Shown: positions 20,547 through 30,165, numbered from the stretch's first letter. The stretch: DNA of 64,000 nt from Photobacterium sp. JCM 19050 (GCA_001310455.1 BAXG01000003.1:156013-220012); one strand, 5' to 3'. Notes: generated from the letters alone by a model not told the origin. Translations and numbers: made by a program.

Positions 20547-21937
20547 GGGTACTGTTTCCTGTAATGCATCATTTGTATGTCGATTTCATTTTTCAGCGCT
20601 TCCCTGAATGCCGGGTAACGCTGGTTACAGCCTTGCCAGAGATCGGAACTGTCGAGAAAGCCATCCACCGGGTCTTTACCTGCGAACCATGCTTTTGCCA
20701 TTGGCAGGTAAGGGTCGGCGTAGTTGAATACAAACTTCCCTTCGATATAAAGCGCCAGGAAACAATACCAATGGGCAATGAGCACCCGGGCATTGGCCGG
20801 ATCGCGGCCGGCTTTCAGGGTGCGCTCGACCGAGGGAAGGATAAAACCGGAAAACTTGCTCAGGCTGTCGGCGGCAATCCGGGCAATGGAGTCGGCAATA
20901 TAGCGGTTACTGAACCGTTCAATGATGGTTGCCCGGTAGGCTTCCAGATCAACCGGCGGGTTCTCTATGGTGGGGATCACCTCGTCCCGGTGATAGCGGA
21001 GCAATAACCCGTTGAGTTCTTCATCACGGATATTCTCGTCATAGGTCTGGTATCCGCGAAGTGCCCCGACATAGGAAAGCAGGAAGTGGCCGCCGTTCAG
21101 TATCCGGATCTTGGTTTCTTCAAAAGCGTGTACGTCCTGGGTAAACGTCACCTCGACCCGCTCCAGTGCCGGAAAGTCGCAGGCAAATTTGTCTTCAATT
21201 ACCCATTGCTCAAAGTCTTCCCCCATCACCGGGCAGGCATCCATTTCCCCGGTTTCAGCAAGGATATCAGCGGGCAAATCAGCAGGTGGCACCGGTGTAA
21301 TGCGATCCACCATACAAGCCGGGAACGTGACATTCGCATCAAGCCATGCCAACAACTTGCCGTCGCCCTGCGCTGCCAAAAACTGCCGGAATGCCGCTTC
21401 CAGCCGAGCGCCGTTGTTACGCAGGTTGTCACAGGTCAGCACCGTGATGGGCTCCCCGGTTGCCTGCTGGCGAATGCGCAACGCCCGGGCCAGAAACCCG
21501 TAAAGGGTGACAGGTTGGTTGGCCGGGTTTGTATCGGCCGCCACCTCCGAGTGGACGAGGTTCAGGTCATCGCTGTCAGTAAGGTAATACCCGCCTTCGG
21601 TAACAGTGATCGTGATTGCTTTGACTGTCCGGTCTGCAAACAATGAATCAAAGCCGGCCAGATCTGAAGAAGCATCCACCAAAGCCCGGATAGATTCGAT
21701 TTTGCGGTAAGTACACTCACCGGATGCAGAGATTGTTTTGAACCAGAAAGCGCCGTTTTGCGCCGCCAGTTTCTGCACCAGAGCGCGGCTTTCTTTTCGC
21801 AAATTCACACCGGTGTATTGCCACTGTTCCTTGGCATCACTCAAGTCATTAAGGCGCTGTACATAATAGGCCTGATGCCCGCGGTGGAATGACCCGACCC
21901 CGAAATGCACCAGTTTTCGCAGCTCAGCCATCGACAA
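20543..21937 (-). CDS. dalD: Mannitol dehydrogenase family protein, D-arabinitol 4-dehydrogenase-like
   Basis: Long-chain polyol dehydrogenase of 464 aa. N-terminal HFGVGSFHRGHQAYY is the dinucleotide-binding motif; ITVTEGGYYL, CDNLRNNG, MVDRITPVPPAD and the active-site KIRILNGGH (Lys and His of the KxxxxNxxH motif) follow. DACPVMGEDFEQWVIEDKF resembles Klebsiella DalD more than mannitol 2-dehydrogenase. D-arabinitol oxidation gives D-xylulose, the substrate of the adjacent xylB, which supports this specificity. The gene symbol is by similarity; mannitol activity is also possible. It overlaps the upstream ATPase gene by 14 nt. Confidence 0.78.
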   Translation of the reverse strand: MSMAELRKLVHFGVGSFHRGHQAYYVQRLNDLSDAKEQWQYTGVNLRKESRALVQKLAAQNGAFWFKTISASGECTYRKIESIRALVDASSDLAGFDSLFADRTVKAITITVTEGGYYLTDSDDLNLVHSEVAADTNPANQPVTLYGFLARALRIRQQATGEPITVLTCDNLRNNGARLEAAFRQFLAAQGDGKLLAWLDANVTFPACMVDRITPVPPADLPADILAETGEMDACPVMGEDFEQWVIEDKFACDFPALERVEVTFTQDVHAFEETKIRILNGGHFLLSYVGALRGYQTYDENIRDEELNGLLLRYHRDEVIPTIENPPVDLEAYRATIIERFSNRYIADSIARIAADSLSKFSGFILPSVERTLKAGRDPANARVLIAHWYCFLALYIEGKFVFNYADPYLPMAKAWFAGKDPVDGFLDSSDLWQGCNQRYPAFREALKNEIDIQMMHYRKQYP

Positions 21938-23043
21938 GCTCCTTCCAGTCCGGCGTCTGGTAGTTATTCAGCGCTTGTCCCAAGGCATCAAAGAGATAAA
22001 CCTGCTTTCTGTCGAGACTCACTCCTACATGCTGGTTAAGTTTGGGCGACAGTTTGGGGTCAGCACGCACCACCAGGGTTTCACCGCTCAGGGTACGCAC
22101 ATAGGTAAGAGTCTCTGAACCCAGCTGTTCAACCACCTCGACATCCCCTTCCACATCGCCTTGTTCCGGCGTGGTAAAGGTCAAGGTCTCGGGGCGGAAC
22201 CCGATACGGCGGATATCCCCGGCGCTTCCGGTATACCGGGCAGCGTCGAGCTCAACCGGGCGGCTGTCAGGGAAACTGACCCGAAGCGCATCACTTTGCC
22301 CACTGGCCTCCTGTATCTGGAGGGTGTTCATTTTCGGTGTGCCGATAAACGTGGCAACAAACTCGTTGGCAGGCTGGTGGTAAAGCTCCAGTGGCGAGCC
22401 TATCTGCGCCACTTCTCCAACATCCATGATCACCACTTTGTCAGCCAGCGTCATGGCTTCAACCTGATCGTGGGTCACATAGATCATGGTGCTACCCAGC
22501 TCGTGGTGAAGACGCGACAGTTCTATACGCATCTCCACCCTGAGTGCCGCATCCAGGTTTGACAACGGCTCGTCAAACAGGAATACCTTGGGGTTTCGCA
22601 CGATGCACGGCCAATGGCAACCCGCTGGCGCTGTCCGCCGGAAAGGGCTTTCGGCTTGCGGTCGAGGTATTCTTCCAGCTTGAGCGCTTGGCAACCCTGC
22701 CGACCTTGTCCTTGATTTCCTGCTCCGGCCGACCGGCCAATTTCAGGGCAAAAGACATGTTTCTCTCAACCGTCATATGGGGGTAGAGCGCATAACTTTG
22801 GAATACCATCGCCACATCACGCTTGGACGGATGCAGTTCAGTGATGTCCTGCTGCTCAATATGGATTCCGCCCTCAGACGAGCTTTCCAACCCGGCAATA
22901 GTGCGCAGCAATGTCGACTTACCGCAGCCCGAAGGCCCGACAAACACCACAAACTCACCGCGTTCAATATCAAAGTTGATGTCTTTCAGTGCGGTGTGCT
23001 CACCGTACTTTTTATAAAGGTTCTTTACTTGCAGATAACTCAT
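21924..23043 (-). CDS. Polyol ABC transporter ATPase (MalK/SmoK/MtlK type), two frame breaks
   Basis: About 373 aa. Walker [11 protein letters not shown]-loop [10 protein letters not shown], signature [15 protein letters not shown] (recoverable near 22,620), Walker [14 protein letters not shown] and switch His in [10 protein letters not shown]-terminal OB-fold TOBE domain follows ([12 protein letters not shown]), as in MalK. The frame is broken near 22,690 and near 22,610. ATG 23043 overlaps the upstream permease stop (ATGA). It powers uptake by the membrane pair encoded upstream. Confidence 0.88.
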
Positions 23044-23858
23044 TTCACAGCCCCAAACGTCAATCCCTGTACAAGCTGCTTCTGGCAGAACCAGCCCAGT
23101 ACGATAATCGGTGCACTCGCCAAGGTAGATGCCGCAGACAGCTTGGCCCAGAACAGCCCTTCCGGACTGGAGTAAGTGGAAATCATGGTCGCCAGAGTCC
23201 CGGCATTGGCTGAGGTCAAATTGATTGACCAGAATGCTTCGTTCCATGCCAGCACGATGGACAAAAGTGCGGTGGATGCTACGCCACCGAGCGACAGTGG
23301 CAGCAATACATGGCGGATTTCTCCCCAGGTATCGGCACCGTCCAGGCGAACCGCTTCAAGGATGTCTTTCGGGATATCCTTGAAGTAGGAAAACAGCATC
23401 CACACCACTATCGGCAGGTTCATCAGCGTATAGATAACGGTCAGCGCCAGTGTGCTATCCAAAAGCCCGGCATCTTTACAGAGGATGTAAATAGGCACTA
23501 ATACGCCCACCGCAGGGAGCATTTTGGTAGAGAGCATCCAAAGAAGGATGTCCTTAGTGAACCGGCGCGGGTAAAACGCCATTGAATACGCCGCTGGAAT
23601 AGCCACAATCAGCGCCAGAATGGTGGAACCAAATGCGGTGATCAGGGAGTTTTTGGCAAACTTCAGGTAATCACTGCGCTCCTGGACAATCTCAAAATTT
23701 TCCAGCGTCGGCGTAAATATAAAGCTGGGAGGAACTTCGATAGCCTGTTGCTCGGTTTTAAGCGAGGTAATCAGCATCATGATGATCGGGAAGAACACCA
23801 GGATGGCAGCAGCCCAGCAAATCAGGGGGCGGATAAACCCGGTTTTTTCTGAATTCAT
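23040..23858 (-). CDS. Polyol ABC transporter permease (MalG/SmoG type)
   Basis: Inner-membrane permease of 272 aa with six predicted membrane segments. LENFEIVQERSDYLKFAKNS and the EAA loop EAVRLDGADTWGEIRHVLLP mark it as the MalG-type partner. GAGGAG lies before ATG 23858. It sits 10 nt after the first permease and overlaps the ATPase start. Intact reading frame. Confidence 0.9.
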   Translation of the reverse strand: MNSEKTGFIRPLICWAAAILVFFPIIMMLITSLKTEQQAIEVPPSFIFTPTLENFEIVQERSDYLKFAKNSLITAFGSTILALIVAIPAAYSMAFYPRRFTKDILLWMLSTKMLPAVGVLVPIYILCKDAGLLDSTLALTVIYTLMNLPIVVWMLFSYFKDIPKDILEAVRLDGADTWGEIRHVLLPLSLGGVASTALLSIVLAWNEAFWSINLTSANAGTLATMISTYSSPEGLFWAKLSAASTLASAPIIVLGWFCQKQLVQGLTFGAVK

Positions 23859-23868
23859 CGTTTTCTCC

Positions 23869-24728
23869 TCAGGTAACCAGGTTCTTGCCGATCGCTCGGA
23901 CCAGGAAAATTGCCACAATGTTGGCAAGCACCACAGCCACCAGACCGCCTGCCGACGCCACACCCACATCAAATTGCATCAGTGCCTGCGCAAAAATCAG
24001 GAATGCCAGGTTAGTGGACTCATAGCCGGGACCGCCGCCTGTCGTCACAAAGATTTCGGCGAAAACCGACAGCATAAAGATGGTTTCAATCATCATGACC
24101 ACGCAATAGGCCGGGCAAGATGTGGCAGGGTCAGGTAGCGGAAAACCTGAAAACCGGTTGCGCCATCAAGGACAGCCGCCTCTTTCTGTTCGTGATCCAT
24201 TGATTGCAGCGAGGTGATAAAAATCAGCAGGGCAAAGGGCATCCACTGCCAGCTGATCATTGCGATGATCGAGCCAAGCGGAAACTCGGCCAGCCAGTCT
24301 ACCGGTTCAAGCCCGACACTTTCCCAAAGCCATGCCAGTACGCCATAAACCGGGTGCATCATCATGTTTTTCCAAAGCAATGCGTTGACCGTCGGCATGA
24401 TGAAGAAAGGGGAAATCAGCAATATTCGCGCGATGCCCCTGCCGAAGAAGGGTTTGTCGAGCGCGACTGCCAGTAAAACACCAAGCACCACCGTACATAC
24501 CAACACCATTGCAACCAGAAAAAGGGTATTGCCAACCGCCGGCCAGAATGCGTCGTCTGTATAGAAAAATTCAAAGTTCATCCACCCGATAAAATTGTGT
24601 TCACCCGGGTAGAGGAGGTTGTAGCGGATCGTGGAGAAATACACTGTCATCGACAGCGGGACAATCATCCACAGCAACAACAAAATAAACGACGGTGCAA
24701 TCAACATCCGTGATAGCCAGTTCTGCAT
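23869..24728 (-). CDS. Polyol ABC transporter permease (MalF/SmoF type), one frame break
   Basis: About 287 aa, six membrane segments. The EAA loop is EAAVLDGATGFQVFRYLTLP, which docks on the ATPase. The frame shifts near 24,105, after LPHLARPIA, and continues with VVMMIETIFMLSVFAEIFVT to GKNLVT. It lies between the binding protein and the second permease. Together they form a SmoEFGK/MtlEFGK-like importer. Confidence 0.87.
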
Positions 24729-24774
24729 CGTCAGAATTCCTTAAGTTTGAAAGAGTGGCCGGAAAAGCGGTCCC

Positions 24775-24804
24775 GGCCAAAAAGATGGCCTGCCAGAGCA
24801 GGCC
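24775..24804 (-). terminator. Hairpin between binding-protein and permease genes
   Basis: GGCCTGC-TCTG-GCAGGCC on the minus strand is followed by ATCTTTTT. Such partial terminators commonly follow binding-protein genes and reduce permease expression. Confidence 0.65.
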
Positions 24805-24819
24805 GCATACACGTGGGAA

Positions 24820-26130
24820 TCAGTAATAACCGGCTTTACGCATTTCGCGGTCAGCAGATTTGTTGGCGCTCTCCAGCGCTTTCTTGACGCTTTGCTTGCC
24901 CGCGACAACAGCACTGAACTGTTGCCCGGCAGCAATACCAATCGCCTGAAATTCCGGGATTGCAGCAAACTGGACGCCGATATACGGAGACGGCAGCAGC
25001 GTGCTGTTATCCGGGTTAGCAGAGCTGATCGCAGTCAGTTCAGCATTGGCGAACACAGCTGCTTCCAGGAATTCAGGGGTTTCATAGGTTGAAATCCGGG
25101 TTCCGGTAGGCACATTCGCCCAGCCGTTGTTTTTCGCCACCAGCTTGATGTATTCCTTCGATGTCGCCCACTTCACAAAGCGCTCTGCTTCAGCCGCTTT
25201 TTGTGTACCGGCAGGAATACCGAGCGCCCATGCCCAGAGCCAGTTAGCGCCACGCTTGGTCACCGATACCGGTGCTTGTGCGAAGGCAACCTTGTCAGCC
25301 ACTTTGCTTTGCTCGGGGTTTGAAATGAACGACGCAGCAATGGTGGCATCAATCCACATACCGCATTTGCCTTCATTGAACAGCGCAAGGATCTCGTTGA
25401 AGCTGTTGGAGCTTGAGCCAGGAGGACCAAAGTTGGCCAAGAGGTCGGCGTAGAAGGAAACGGCATGCTCCCAGGCAGGTGTATTCAGCTGAGGTTTCCA
25501 GTTTTCATCAAACCAGCGGGCGCCAAAAGAATTCGCCATGGTTGTTATGAAGGCTGTATTGTCACCCCATCCCGGCTTTCCGCGCAGACAGATCCCGTAC
25601 ACACCGTTGTCAGGATCATGGATCGCTTCGGCAACATCACGGACATGACCCCAGGTCGGGTGATCCTCAATGGTCATCCCCGCCTTTTCCACCAAATCCT
25701 TGCGGTACATCAGCATCGAGCTTTCGCCATAGAAGGGGACGGCATACATCTTGTCATCTACCGACAGTCCGGCTCGCATCGCCGGGAGCAAATCATCTGC
25801 GTCGTAATTGGCGTCATCAGATATTTCTTTCAGCCAACCGCGCTTGCCCCAGATCGGTGTTTCGTACATGCCGATTGTCATGATATCGAACTGGCCGCCC
25901 TTAGTGGTGATGTCGGTGGTCACGCGCTGGCGCAGCACACCCTCCTCAAGGGTTACCCAATTCAATTTGATATCCGGGTTTTCTTTTTCGAATTCCTTAC
26001 TGAACTTTTGCATCTCAATCATATGGCCGTTGTTCACTGTAGCAATGGTCAACTCAGTGACCGCAGCAGCGTTAAAAGCCAGTGAAGCCGTCAGGGCGCA
26101 TCCTGCGACCATAGCAACGGGTTTAAACAT
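24820..26130 (-). CDS. Polyol ABC transporter substrate-binding protein (SmoE/MtlE type)
   Basis: Family 1 solute-binding protein of 436 aa. Signal peptide FKPVAMVAGCALTASLAFNA with cleavage near AAA-V. VNNGHMIEMQKFSKEFEKEN and QFDIMTIGMYETPIWGKRGW resemble sorbitol/mannitol binding proteins. ATG 26130 with GGAGGACAAAGC upstream is preferred over in-frame starts to 26175, because the signal sequence begins there. It is first in the polyol operon; about 280 bp upstream must hold the promoter. Confidence 0.9.
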   Translation of the reverse strand: MFKPVAMVAGCALTASLAFNAAAVTELTIATVNNGHMIEMQKFSKEFEKENPDIKLNWVTLEEGVLRQRVTTDITTKGGQFDIMTIGMYETPIWGKRGWLKEISDDANYDADDLLPAMRAGLSVDDKMYAVPFYGESSMLMYRKDLVEKAGMTIEDHPTWGHVRDVAEAIHDPDNGVYGICLRGKPGWGDNTAFITTMANSFGARWFDENWKPQLNTPAWEHAVSFYADLLANFGPPGSSSNSFNEILALFNEGKCGMWIDATIAASFISNPEQSKVADKVAFAQAPVSVTKRGANWLWAWALGIPAGTQKAAEAERFVKWATSKEYIKLVAKNNGWANVPTGTRISTYETPEFLEAAVFANAELTAISSANPDNSTLLPSPYIGVQFAAIPEFQAIGIAAGQQFSAVVAGKQSVKKALESANKSADREMRKAGYY

Positions 26131-26411
26131 GCTTTGTCCTCCAGGTTCATTCATTATCGAACGTTTCATTAACATTCATATAACAGTTAAGAGCAAAAAA
26201 AGAATGAATGAAGGAAAAGAGGTGCATAAAAGTACTTTTCTGGTAGATGAAATATCTTTTTTTGACTTTGCGAAATGTTAAAACCCGGTTGCATAGCATC
26301 CATGTTCAATATTGATAGGTCACTTACTAAAGTTTTACACTTGCTGTAAGCCGACCTGTACATTCCGGCGGTTGAGGGACAAATCATGATTTCGCAAGAC
26401 GGCGGGAAAAG
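26131..26411. promoter_or_regulatory. Divergent intergenic region, polyol operon and heme-motif protein
   Basis: AT-rich region of about 280 bp between divergent genes. I see no convincing palindromic operator or CRP site; direct repeats of GAATGAATGAAGGAAAA type lie close to the polyol operon start. Confidence 0.3.
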
Positions 26412-26846
26412 GTGAGTCAGACATTAAGGGTGGTGCTCGTAGCATTAATTTTCAGTCTTCCGGCCTGGGGGAAATCACTGGCGACGTTCCCCGAAGACCT
26501 CGACACCTGGGACGAGATTAAAAAAAGTTACGTCTCAGACTGGCAGCGAGAATCGCCATCCAAGGCAACGGAGTTCTGTTTATTGCCGTTTTCGGATGTA
26601 CGTAATGGAAAGGATACCCGCCTGAGCATTTATGTCCCCAACCGGAAACTGCCTTATTTTCCGGATCTTCAACCCGACAGGAATGGCTTGATTGTGGCGG
26701 TTGAATTAACAGATATCGATTTGGTGATGGTGACGGAATTGTTTCAGGGAATGCCACTTTATGGGATGTATGACCGAGAAGGAAAAGATGTCAGTCACCG
26801 TCATCCGATAAAGCAGACTGACAAATGTATTTTATGCCATCGATAA
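26412..26846 (+). CDS. Small exported protein with C-terminal c-type heme motif
   Basis: A 144-aa protein with an N-terminal signal peptide (LRVVLVALIFSLPAWGK) and a single CxxCH heme-attachment motif (CILCHR) as its last residues. The middle includes RLSIYVPNRKLPYFPD and VMVTELFQGMPLYG. I do not recognise a named family. A GTG start is used because other starts are closed by stop codons; its ribosome binding site is weak. It is followed after 55 nt by a membrane diguanylate cyclase in the same direction, so the two probably form an operon in which the periplasmic heme protein informs the cyclase. That role is inference. Confidence 0.7.
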   Translation: MSQTLRVVLVALIFSLPAWGKSLATFPEDLDTWDEIKKSYVSDWQRESPSKATEFCLLPFSDVRNGKDTRLSIYVPNRKLPYFPDLQPDRNGLIVAVELTDIDLVMVTELFQGMPLYGMYDREGKDVSHRHPIKQTDKCILCHR

Positions 26847-26901
26847 CTCGACCCCATAATCGCCCGCAAATCAGGAAGAACAATATGGCAGGGACTGGAA
26901 G

Positions 26902-28344
26902 GTGAAGAAGTACACCAGCCTGAAGTACAAGCTGGTACTGGTTTACTGGCTCATCATACTGATTGTTATCATCAGTATGAGTGTGCTCCATTACAACAAT
27001 GAATGGGAGCGCGCCAGGACACAGGTAGAAAAACACGTTGTCAGTCTGGCGAGTTTGCTTGTCACCCCGATATCGTCAGCGATGTCTGCCGGGCAGTATT
27101 CGGCGCTGACCGACAATGCTTTTTCCAAGCAAACCACAGCGTCACCGACCCTGTATTATTTCAAGGCTCGGGGTGTCAGTGACGTTAATGCACAACATTT
27201 TGAGGTAACCTACCTCAAAAGCCTCGGACCGCCGTGGCGAAGCAGCTTTCCGGACAACTACGTTGACCAGTTGGATGTAAAACTCCTTCAGCTCAAACGC
27301 AGGCTGGAAAATGAGCCCGCCGATATGTCCCGTATCACCTTCCTTCTAAACCGTCTTTCTGCTGCGAGGCAACTTCACAAAGAAGCGCGGGAGCACGAAC
27401 AATTAGCGGCGTCTCACATGGCTTATCTCGATCATAAAGTTCTCGACGGTCTGGATACCGACAATTGGTTGTACACGCTGAATTTACCGGCAGTGAATGT
27501 GAACGGCGGGCAGGTCACTTTTGTATTCGATCTCAGCGAGTTGAAGGAAATCCGGAAAAATATTTTCATCTCGGCACTGGAAGAACTTTTGTTTGCCATG
27601 TTTGTTGCGGTTTTGCTGGTGACAATTACTGTTTACTGGCTGTTCAGGCCAATAGAACAATTAACCAAGTTCGTTTCCAATGACCTCGATAATATTGAAC
27701 CCAATGAATTGCCCGGATTGAAGCGGGATGATGAAATCGGCGAGCTGTCACGAAAATTCAAAACCGTTTTGCACGACGCCCATATCCACGTAAGGGAAAC
27801 CAACCGGCTGGCGCTCACTGACCCGTTAACCGGGCTTTTCAACCGTCGTCATTACAACCAGGTAGTGCAGGGGGAAATCTATCAGGTGACCCGGACATCT
27901 GACGTACTGTCGTTCTTTTATATCGACATCGATCGCTTCAAGGCCTTTAATGACACCTACGGTCACGCACAAGGTGATGCTGCCCTCAAGCAAGTTGCTC
28001 TGGCATTAGCCTCTGTTGTCAGACGGGAGAATGACTTCTGCTTCCGGTTTGGCGGCGAGGAGTTTCTGGTGATATGCAAAACGCAGACAGAGAAAGATGC
28101 GCTGCTGCTGGCGCGGGGAATCCGCAATACCGTTATGGCAATGAAGCTTCCCCACGAAATGAGCGATCCACTGAAAATACTGACCGTGTCCATTGGCATC
28201 TGCACGGTAAAAACCGGCTACCAGCCATCCGAAGACGAGATGCTCCAGGTGGCAGACCAGGCACTTTATGAGGCAAAAGCCACGGGCCGCAACCGGGTTG
28301 TCCAGCGTTTGCTTAGCAATGAACTCGTGCTGCAATCAGGCTGA
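26902..28344 (+). CDS. Membrane-bound diguanylate cyclase
   Basis: Makes the second messenger c-di-GMP from GTP. 480 aa: a membrane segment at residues about 12-30, a periplasmic sensor region to about 225, a second segment (LLFAMFVAVLLVTITVYWLF), a HAMP-like linker, then GGDEF from about 300. The active site is RFGGEEF, and RxxD five residues before it (REND) forms the product-inhibition I-site, so it looks active and feedback-controlled. LALTDPLTGLFNRRHYN marks the domain start. GTG start, preceded by a stop in the overlapping frame. The preceding gene encodes an exported protein with a heme motif, a likely partner. Confidence 0.9.
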   Translation: MKKYTSLKYKLVLVYWLIILIVIISMSVLHYNNEWERARTQVEKHVVSLASLLVTPISSAMSAGQYSALTDNAFSKQTTASPTLYYFKARGVSDVNAQHFEVTYLKSLGPPWRSSFPDNYVDQLDVKLLQLKRRLENEPADMSRITFLLNRLSAARQLHKEAREHEQLAASHMAYLDHKVLDGLDTDNWLYTLNLPAVNVNGGQVTFVFDLSELKEIRKNIFISALEELLFAMFVAVLLVTITVYWLFRPIEQLTKFVSNDLDNIEPNELPGLKRDDEIGELSRKFKTVLHDAHIHVRETNRLALTDPLTGLFNRRHYNQVVQGEIYQVTRTSDVLSFFYIDIDRFKAFNDTYGHAQGDAALKQVALALASVVRRENDFCFRFGGEEFLVICKTQTEKDALLLARGIRNTVMAMKLPHEMSDPLKILTVSIGICTVKTGYQPSEDEMLQVADQALYEAKATGRNRVVQRLLSNELVLQSG

Positions 28345-28665
28345 GTGGGCAGAAAACAGGTTAACAATCACTGATCCGGCCAAAATCAGGCCCATCCCCA
28401 AGATAACCGGCAAGCTCAGTTTCTGCCCATAAGCAAACCAGCTGAAGGCGGTAACAAGCACAATACCGGTTCCGCTCCAAACCGCGTAAGTCACGCCGAG
28501 TGGCACGCTTTTGACGGTAATGGACAGTAAATAAAACGCTATTCCGTAGCCTGCCAACACCACCAGCGAGTAAACAGGCTGAGTGAATTGCTGCGTCCTT
28601 GGCATTAATGATGTTGCGATGACTTCCGCAACGATGGCACCCGCCAGTAAAAACCAGGCTTTCAT
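28336..28665 (-). CDS. Small multidrug resistance (SMR) family transporter
   Basis: A 109-aa, four-helix drug/metabolite exporter of the EmrE/QacE/SugE type. The essential Glu of TM1 is in VAEVIATSLM, and GVTYAVWSGTGIVLVTAFSWF matches the conserved TM3 region. It acts as a dimer in the inner membrane, exchanging cations for protons. Its 3' end overlaps the convergent diguanylate cyclase by 9 nt. The drug or guanidinium substrate is not predictable, although WSG in TM3 favours the EmrE over the SugE branch. Confidence 0.9.
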   Translation of the reverse strand: MKAWFLLAGAIVAEVIATSLMPRTQQFTQPVYSLVVLAGYGIAFYLLSITVKSVPLGVTYAVWSGTGIVLVTAFSWFAYGQKLSLPVILGMGLILAGSVIVNLFSAHSA

Positions 28666-28853
28666 TAATGGACCTCAACAGGGATACAACGAGAATACCA
28701 ATCTGATTGGCAACACAAGGCCGGATACTGATCCAGCTCACATTTTGAAGGCGGCGATTCTACCGTTTTTATTGACCCTCTGCACCCGGCATCGCACACT
28801 CAATAATCAATCAAGGGATGAGATCCTGAGCAATAGTGTCAGCGAGAACAGCA

Positions 28854-29303
28854 ATGATTAACTGGAATGAAATACTGCAAAGAAGCAACGGGCAAAATCT
28901 CCCACCTGATCAGAGAGTAGAAAAAACGCCGGAGCAGTGGAAACAGGAACTGGACGAAGAGACCTTCTACGTCACCCGCCAAAAGGGGACAGAGCACCCT
29001 TTCAGCTCATCAATGTGTGGCTTGTTTAAACCCGGCCTTTATCGCTGTGCCTGCTGTGGGACACCGCTGTTTAACGCCAACGAAAAGTTCGATTCAGGCA
29101 CCGGATGGCCGTCTTTCACCCAGCCGGTCGCAGACAATGCTGTCGACTACATTGGGGATGCCAGTCACGGGATGCAGCGGATTGAAACAACCTGCTCAAG
29201 CTGTGATGCCCACCTTGGCCATGTATTTCCGGACGGCCCGCCGCCAACCGGACTGCGCTACTGCATTAATGCCGTGTCTCTGAAGCGAGACGGTGACGAC
29301 TAA
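28854..29303 (+). CDS. msrB: Peptide-methionine (R)-S-oxide reductase
   Basis: Repairs oxidised methionine. About 149 aa. Two zinc-binding cysteine pairs are seen in RCACCGTPLF and TTCSSCDAHLGHVF. The catalytic Cys is in GLRYCINAVSL and the resolving region in GTGWPSF is conserved. ATG 28854 is taken; GTG 28836 in the same frame is possible since neither has a strong Shine-Dalgarno sequence. It stands alone. Confidence 0.93.
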   Translation: MINWNEILQRSNGQNLPPDQRVEKTPEQWKQELDEETFYVTRQKGTEHPFSSSMCGLFKPGLYRCACCGTPLFNANEKFDSGTGWPSFTQPVADNAVDYIGDASHGMQRIETTCSSCDAHLGHVFPDGPPPTGLRYCINAVSLKRDGDD

Positions 29304-29411
29304 ATTCACTATTCATCTCTTAAGTAAAGTAACCGGTCAGCCGTTAACCTGAGCAAAGCCGGTTTCTGACCGGATTAACCGGATTCAATTCGACTAAAAA
29401 AGGACACAATC

Positions 29412-29927
29412 ATGAAATCCTGGAAACAGCTTACCCTTGCTGCAGCCACTTTCGGAGCAATGTTATTTTCTGCCCAGGCCGCGGCAGTTTTGCCTCTGAG
29501 CATTACCGCCAATGCCGGTACTGCAGATGTCAGCTACGGCGGTAAAAGTGCGACCGGCTACACCTGGCAAGTTTCAGGCTCTTACCAGATGAACATGTTT
29601 TCTTCACTGAACCTCGGTTACGCTGAAACCCGTGCAGATATTCCTGACGCCACCAATGTTGATCGCGAATACAAAGCTTCCACGGTTCCGCTCACCCTGA
29701 CACTGCATGCCCCGTTTGTACTGGGTGAAGCCTATGTGCGCGGTGGCGGCAACTACTACAACAATACCTACTTCAATAAAGAGGAAGACGGATTCGGTGT
29801 TGTCGGTGCAGTTGGCGTAAGCATCGGTACCGGTATCGGCCCGGCTTTTTCTGTTGAGCTGGGTTACAGCGATCAGGGAAGTGCAGAATCCACCACGATT
29901 TCTGTGGGCGCATCCATGAATTTCTGA
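29412..29927 (+). CDS. Small outer-membrane beta-barrel protein
   Basis: A 171-aa protein with a signal peptide ending AQA-A and alternating beta-strands ending in the C-terminal phenylalanine (TTISVGASMNF), the signature recognised by the BAM complex. Strands such as SSLNLGYAETRADI and VELGYSDQGSAE support an eight-stranded OmpA/OmpW-like barrel. AAAAGGACACAATC precedes the ATG. An inverted repeat CCGGTCAG/CTGACCGG (29333-29373) lies in its leader. Function unknown. Confidence 0.75.
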   Translation: MKSWKQLTLAAATFGAMLFSAQAAAVLPLSITANAGTADVSYGGKSATGYTWQVSGSYQMNMFSSLNLGYAETRADIPDATNVDREYKASTVPLTLTLHAPFVLGEAYVRGGGNYYNNTYFNKEEDGFGVVGAVGVSIGTGIGPAFSVELGYSDQGSAESTTISVGASMNF

Positions 29928-29944
29928 GTTTGAGCCGAAAAAAA

Positions 29945-29982
29945 GGGCAAAAAAAACGCCATATCTGCCGAATGATATGGCG
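29945..29982 (-). terminator. Strong intrinsic terminator on the minus strand
   Basis: CGCCATATC (29957-29965) pairs with GATATGGCG (29974-29982). Read on the minus strand the stem is followed by eight T, GCCC and seven more T. On the plus strand no T-run follows, so it does not clearly serve the upstream barrel gene. No minus-strand gene was found to its right; see finding. Confidence 0.7.
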
Positions 29983-30124
29983 TAGCCCGTTACTAAATTG
30001 TGGAGTTAGATGTTTCTAGTGGAACAGCAAAGCTTTTAAGAGCCCTTTACGTCCACGGGCTTAGACAATACGCTTCTTTTTTAACAGTTTGATTTAACGA
30101 CAGTTACGGTTCTGTTGATATATC

Positions 30125-30165
30125 ACCTCTCGCTGAAACCTGCTCCTTGAGGTGGTTTGGGTATA
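30125..30165 (-). repeat. Solo end of the MITE-like repeat
   Basis: CTCTCGCTGAAA, then CCTTGAGGTGGTTTGGGTATA, matches the right end of the complete element at 39106-39372 with a few changes. Only this end is present, immediately before the MazG-like gene, so it is a remnant. Confidence 0.7.
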
